Source: Lunularia cruciata
Lineage: Eukaryota > Streptophyta > Marchantiopsida > Lunulariales > Lunulariaceae
Reading direction: 5' to 3'
Length of the DNA stretch: 64,000 bases
Assembly: GCA_948567375.1 (NCBI GenBank)
Contig: OX419759.1
Coordinates: forward strand, 57,761,493 to 57,825,492
Shown here: in pieces, positions 61,259 to 64,000 of the stretch
Position numbering within the stretch: position 1 is the first letter of the stretch
How the letters are laid out: the number at the start of each line of letters is the position of its first letter
Made by a program: the position numbers and the translations under genes
Notes under the pieces: model-generated
The model's input: the letters and a program-made list of their open reading frames with translations, nothing else
What the model was told of the DNA's origin: nothing
Database searches by the model: none

Positions 61259-61400
61259 GAGTCTTATTCCTTTTATGCGGTCTTTTTATGGCTCTCTTGC
61301 TTCACTTACTATCGCATGGTTGTTCACAAGAGTCTTATTCCTTTTATGCGGTCTTTTTATGGCTCTCTTGCTTCACTTACTATTGCATGGTTATTCACAA
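61259..61400. repeat. Tandem duplication, two 71-bp units, within the RT
   Basis: Units 61259-61329 and 61330-61400 both begin GAGTCTTATTCCTTTTATGC. The unit length is not a multiple of three, so it shifts the RT frame just before the QGDPLG motif. Confidence 0.9.
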
Positions 61401-62195
61401 GAGGGAGTCACTATCTTGGAGTTAAATGTTGGTACACATCAAGGAGATCCTTTGGGGGGACCCTTATTTGCCATGGCTTACTTTAGAGCTCTCCTATCTA
61501 CTATTTTGGCTATGCCAGGTTGTGTATTTCCCTCCTTGGCAGATAATACATACATCTTGGGCCCTGTAGGTCAGATTAGGTAGGCCTTTGACCACTTGAC
61601 TCCCAAGCTACATCTAGTAGGCTTGAGAATCAAGGTGTCAAAGTGTAGGGCTTGGGCTCCTTTAGGTATCCCTCCCCAACCTGAGCTTCCAAAGGGATGT
61701 ATCATGTCCACATGTAGACTATGTGTTCTTGGAGTGCTAGTGAGATCCAAGGATTTTTTCACACGCTTCTTAGACATTGTCCTTGTAGAGCATGTTCTCC
61801 ATGTGGATGAGCTTCCATTACTAGGAGATCCGCAAGTGGCATATGGTATACTCTCCTCCAATATTGCTTGTCGACCATCCTACCTCATTTATATAGTTCC
61901 TCTCTCATCATCCTTCTTATCACATTTGAGAGCATTTGATAAGAGGATTATGGTAATCTTTGGTGATATTATTGGACCACGGACATTTGAGTGTGTGATA
62001 GGAGATTTGGCACATAGATAGAAACCTCTACCAATTTCATGTGGAGGGGTTGGCACCTATAACATTTTTGGGTAGTTGGGCTCTCTTGGCACCCCTACTT
62101 TCCTCTTGTATTGTGGTTGTTGATAGGCCGGTTTGGAGACTTAAGTGATAGAGGTGGAAGGAGGATCCTTTTCTCTCTAGATGTTGTTGCAACAC

Positions 62196-62503
62196 ACAAG
62201 AGATAGTCTATCCCCATGAGCACAAGAGGATTTCCCATCTTTTGCTTCACTATCATAAGATTGGATTAGAGGTTTACAATCTTCCTTGATGGAGCAACAA
62301 TGTGAGCATATGCTACATTCTCTCTTAGTCGACTCATCTATTCCTCACAACAAGAGATAGTCTATCCCCATGAGCACAAGAGGATTTTCCATCTTTTGCT
62401 TCACTATCATCAGATTGGATTAGAGGTTTACAATCTTCCTTGATGGAGCAATAGTGTGAGCATACGCTACATTCTCTCTTAGTGGACTCATCCATTCCTC
62501 ATG
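62196..62503. repeat. Tandem duplication, two 154-bp units
   Basis: Units 62196-62349 and 62350-62503 both begin ACAAGAGATAGTCTATCCCC and differ at a few positions. Copies 1 and 3 have only one unit, so the duplication is specific to this copy. Confidence 0.9.
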
Positions 62504-62761
62504 CTACTAGAGCATGTCTTTGCTCTTGCTCCAATAAGGGTGCAGACTCTTGGATCCTAGCTCGACCATGCATTAGGGCATTTTGACTCACACCAGCTGC
62601 TTTCTCTATAGTTATGAGGTTTTGCCTAGGTTTGGTCCACCCATCTACATCTTCATTACTCACTTGTGAGTGTAGTTCTACACTAGATGCAGCAATGGTC
62701 CACATGACACAGTGGTCTTTTGGAGGATAGAGGATAGCTACCCATGATGCATTGGGGACAT

Positions 62762-63184
62762 TGTAAAAGACCAAGACCGCGGAGAGAAATAGGAGAATGG
62801 AAGATCACATTGGGACACTTGAATGTGGGCAAACTCCGAATGCCTAGCATGAGTTTTGGCTCTTGTATGTATAGGGATCATATAAAGCTGTTGAGAAGCT
62901 TCTCAAGAAGCTTCCTTGAACCGCTTTCTTGGAGTGCAAGCCAAGTTAATCGAGAAGTTTCTCAAGAAGTTTCTTCCTAGAAGCCGCTTACTTGGCATGC
63001 AAGCTAAGCTAGTTGGAAGGTTCTAGAAGCTACCTACTTGGGGTGCAAGCTAAGCTATCTGGGAAGCTTCCCAAGAAGTTTCCTAGATACTTCTAGAATA
63101 TTCTAGGATAATTTATCTCATTTGCTACTTCATTTGCTACTTCATTAGCCCTACTAACTTTGTCACTACCTCCATATTGTTACA
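62762..63184 (-). repeat. 3' LTR of the Ty3/gypsy element
   Basis: The 423 bp begin TGTAAAAG and end TTGTTACA on the plus strand, and match the solo LTR at 45043-45465 end to end. The conserved three-unit heat-shock element TTCtaGAAtaTTC is at 63091-63103; the longer four-unit array of the other copy is degraded here. Confidence 0.92.
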
Positions 63185-63213
63185 TATTCCCCCACTGCTA
63201 GTTGGTGACATCC

Positions 63214-63998
63214 TTATCGCGAGTGAAGCTTTGAACTCTTGGATAGCCAATTGTGCATTCTTGAGATGAGAAAGAGGTTCCCATGTGGCATCATGAAGGA
63301 GATACACTTTCCAAAGGACCTTGTACTCCATATGTTGTTGACGGTCTCATTGAATATGGCGACATGCAAGGATGCGATCAACTTTGTACTCCTCATGATC
63401 ATTGATAGGGACAAGAGGAGGGGGAGGTTGGACTCAAGAGGAAAAGAAGAGGGGTTAGGAACAAAGGGCTTCAACTTGGAAACATGAAAGACAGGATGTA
63501 TATGCATATGACAAGGCAAGGCAAGTTAATAAGCAACAAGAAAGACAATTTGGGTGACATCAAAGATCCTATCCAATTAGAGGCAAGTTTAGAAACTTGG
63601 GTATCAAGTGGGAGAGGGAGGTTATTGGATGAGAGCATGACGTTATCACCAACTTGAAAGCTGAGATCACAACGATGGTGATCCACATATTGTTTCTATC
63701 AATTTTGAGCAACAAGGAGATGAGATTTGGTTTGTTGGAGGGATTGGAAGATGGTGGTCAAGAAGGTGGAAGTATGAGGGACACGAGATGGAGGAGGAGC
63801 AAGAAGGGAATTTGGAACAAGTAGATCTTGGCCAAAATTGAGAAAGAAAAGAGAGAATATGGTGCTTGCCTGTTTAGAACTATTGTATGCAAACTCTGCA
63901 GTTGCAAGACATTCATCCCAATTGGTATGGTGAATATTGACAAAGGCACAAAACTTATCTTCCAAGGTGCAATTTGCAAGTTCAGTTTTTCAATCAAT
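63214..63998 (-). pseudogene. Integrase C-terminus and chromodomain of the Ty3/gypsy pol
   Basis: Four overlapping or adjoining minus-strand frames (63699-63965, 63471-63686, 63214-63519, 63137-63331) hold consecutive pieces of one polyprotein in different frames, so at least two frameshifts separate the integrase core from the chromodomain. The chromodomain piece (KVLWKVYL...ATWEPLSHLKNAQLAIQEF) keeps the aromatic and WEP residues typical of the fold. In the family this domain targets integration to chromatin. Confidence 0.85.
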
Positions 63999-64000
63999 TT

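Larger units (their letters stand above)
59998..62761 (+). mobile_element. Non-LTR retrotransposon with C2H2 finger, RT and zinc knuckle (copy 4, longest)
   Basis: The plus strand carries, in order: a C2H2 zinc finger CLVCNQCFTLQGVKTHVRRMH (split here for reading as CLVCNQCFTLQ + GVKTHVRRMH; 60025-60087); a reverse transcriptase with HQGDPLGGPLFAMAYF (from 61438) and ADN where ADD is expected (61539-61547); thumb-like sequence to about 62020; and CECSSTLDAAMVH, the start of the endonuclease-associated zinc knuckle (about 62655-62700). N-terminal C2H2 finger, central RT and C-terminal knuckle with restriction-like endonuclease is the R2/NeSL-type layout. Stops and frameshifts are many. The 71-bp duplication at 61259-61400 and the 154-bp one at 62196-62503 disturb the frame further. 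It ends where a Ty3/gypsy element is inserted at 62762; the remainder should lie beyond the window. The 5' end is not resolved. Confidence 0.8.
62762..64000 (-). mobile_element. Ty3/gypsy chromodomain retrotransposon, 3' part (continues beyond window)
   Basis: On the minus strand the pol end reads KTELANCTLEDKF and WDECLATAEFAYNSS (integrase core C-terminal block), FQVGDNVML (integrase C-terminal SH3-like region), HPVFHVSKLKPF, and KVLWKVYLLHDATWEPLSHL (chromodomain). It is followed by a polypurine tract (complement of 63185-63198, AGTGGGGGAATA) and the 3' LTR at 62762-63184. This is the canonical chromovirus order. Stops and frameshifts between blocks suggest it is inactive. It is inserted into copy 4 of the non-LTR element; the left flank is GACAT (62757-62761) and the other copy of the target duplication should be outside the window. 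Confidence 0.92.

Overview
The window looks like nuclear DNA of a land plant with swimming sperm, most likely a bryophyte (moss or liverwort); the species cannot be fixed from the sequence. The reasons are a chloroplast protein gene with plant-type spliceosomal introns (CSP41a), a plant-type LRR-Roc-COR gene, a gene resembling the motile-cilium protein DRC8, and a nuclear gene for a mitochondrial HslV protease. Introns are mostly 80-600 bases, and genes sit between AT-rich, transposon-littered stretches.

Layout. 1-247: first exon of an unidentified minus-strand gene running off the left edge. About 2.0-10.8 kb: a transposon graveyard holding two 5'-truncated copies of a non-LTR element with a restriction-like endonuclease domain, a full-length but decayed pogo/Tigger DNA transposon with terminal inverted repeats, two solo LTRs of one family (one inside the pogo element) and a 120-bp tandem duplication. 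11.6-14.9 kb: nine-exon hslV gene. 19.3-19.5 kb: a 53-residue conserved-looking membrane protein on the minus strand. 21-27.7 kb: an AT-rich desert. 28-33.3 kb: GC-richer promoter/leader and the importin beta-1 gene. 35.3-37.2 kb: DRC8-like EF-hand gene with a GC-AG intron. 38.1-41.1 kb: CSP41a (minus). 44.1-45.7 kb: another non-LTR copy, split by a solo LTR with a perfect 5-bp target duplication. 46.1-51.3 kb: LRR-Roc-COR protein of the TORNADO1 type (minus). 53-60 kb: a second AT-rich desert. 60-62.8 kb: the longest non-LTR copy (zinc finger, RT, zinc knuckle), cut by the 3' LTR of a Ty3/gypsy chromodomain element that continues off the right edge.

The host genes are unrelated housekeeping genes (nuclear import, mitochondrial proteolysis, chloroplast RNA stability, ciliary regulation, development), not a pathway cluster. 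The most unusual points are a 5-nucleotide microexon needed to join hslV, a GC-AG intron in the DRC8-like gene, a restriction-like-endonuclease non-LTR family in a plant, and an LTR whose promoter carries perfect heat-shock-element arrays upstream of a TATA box. All exon joins were made by eye from splice signals plus protein-family continuity.
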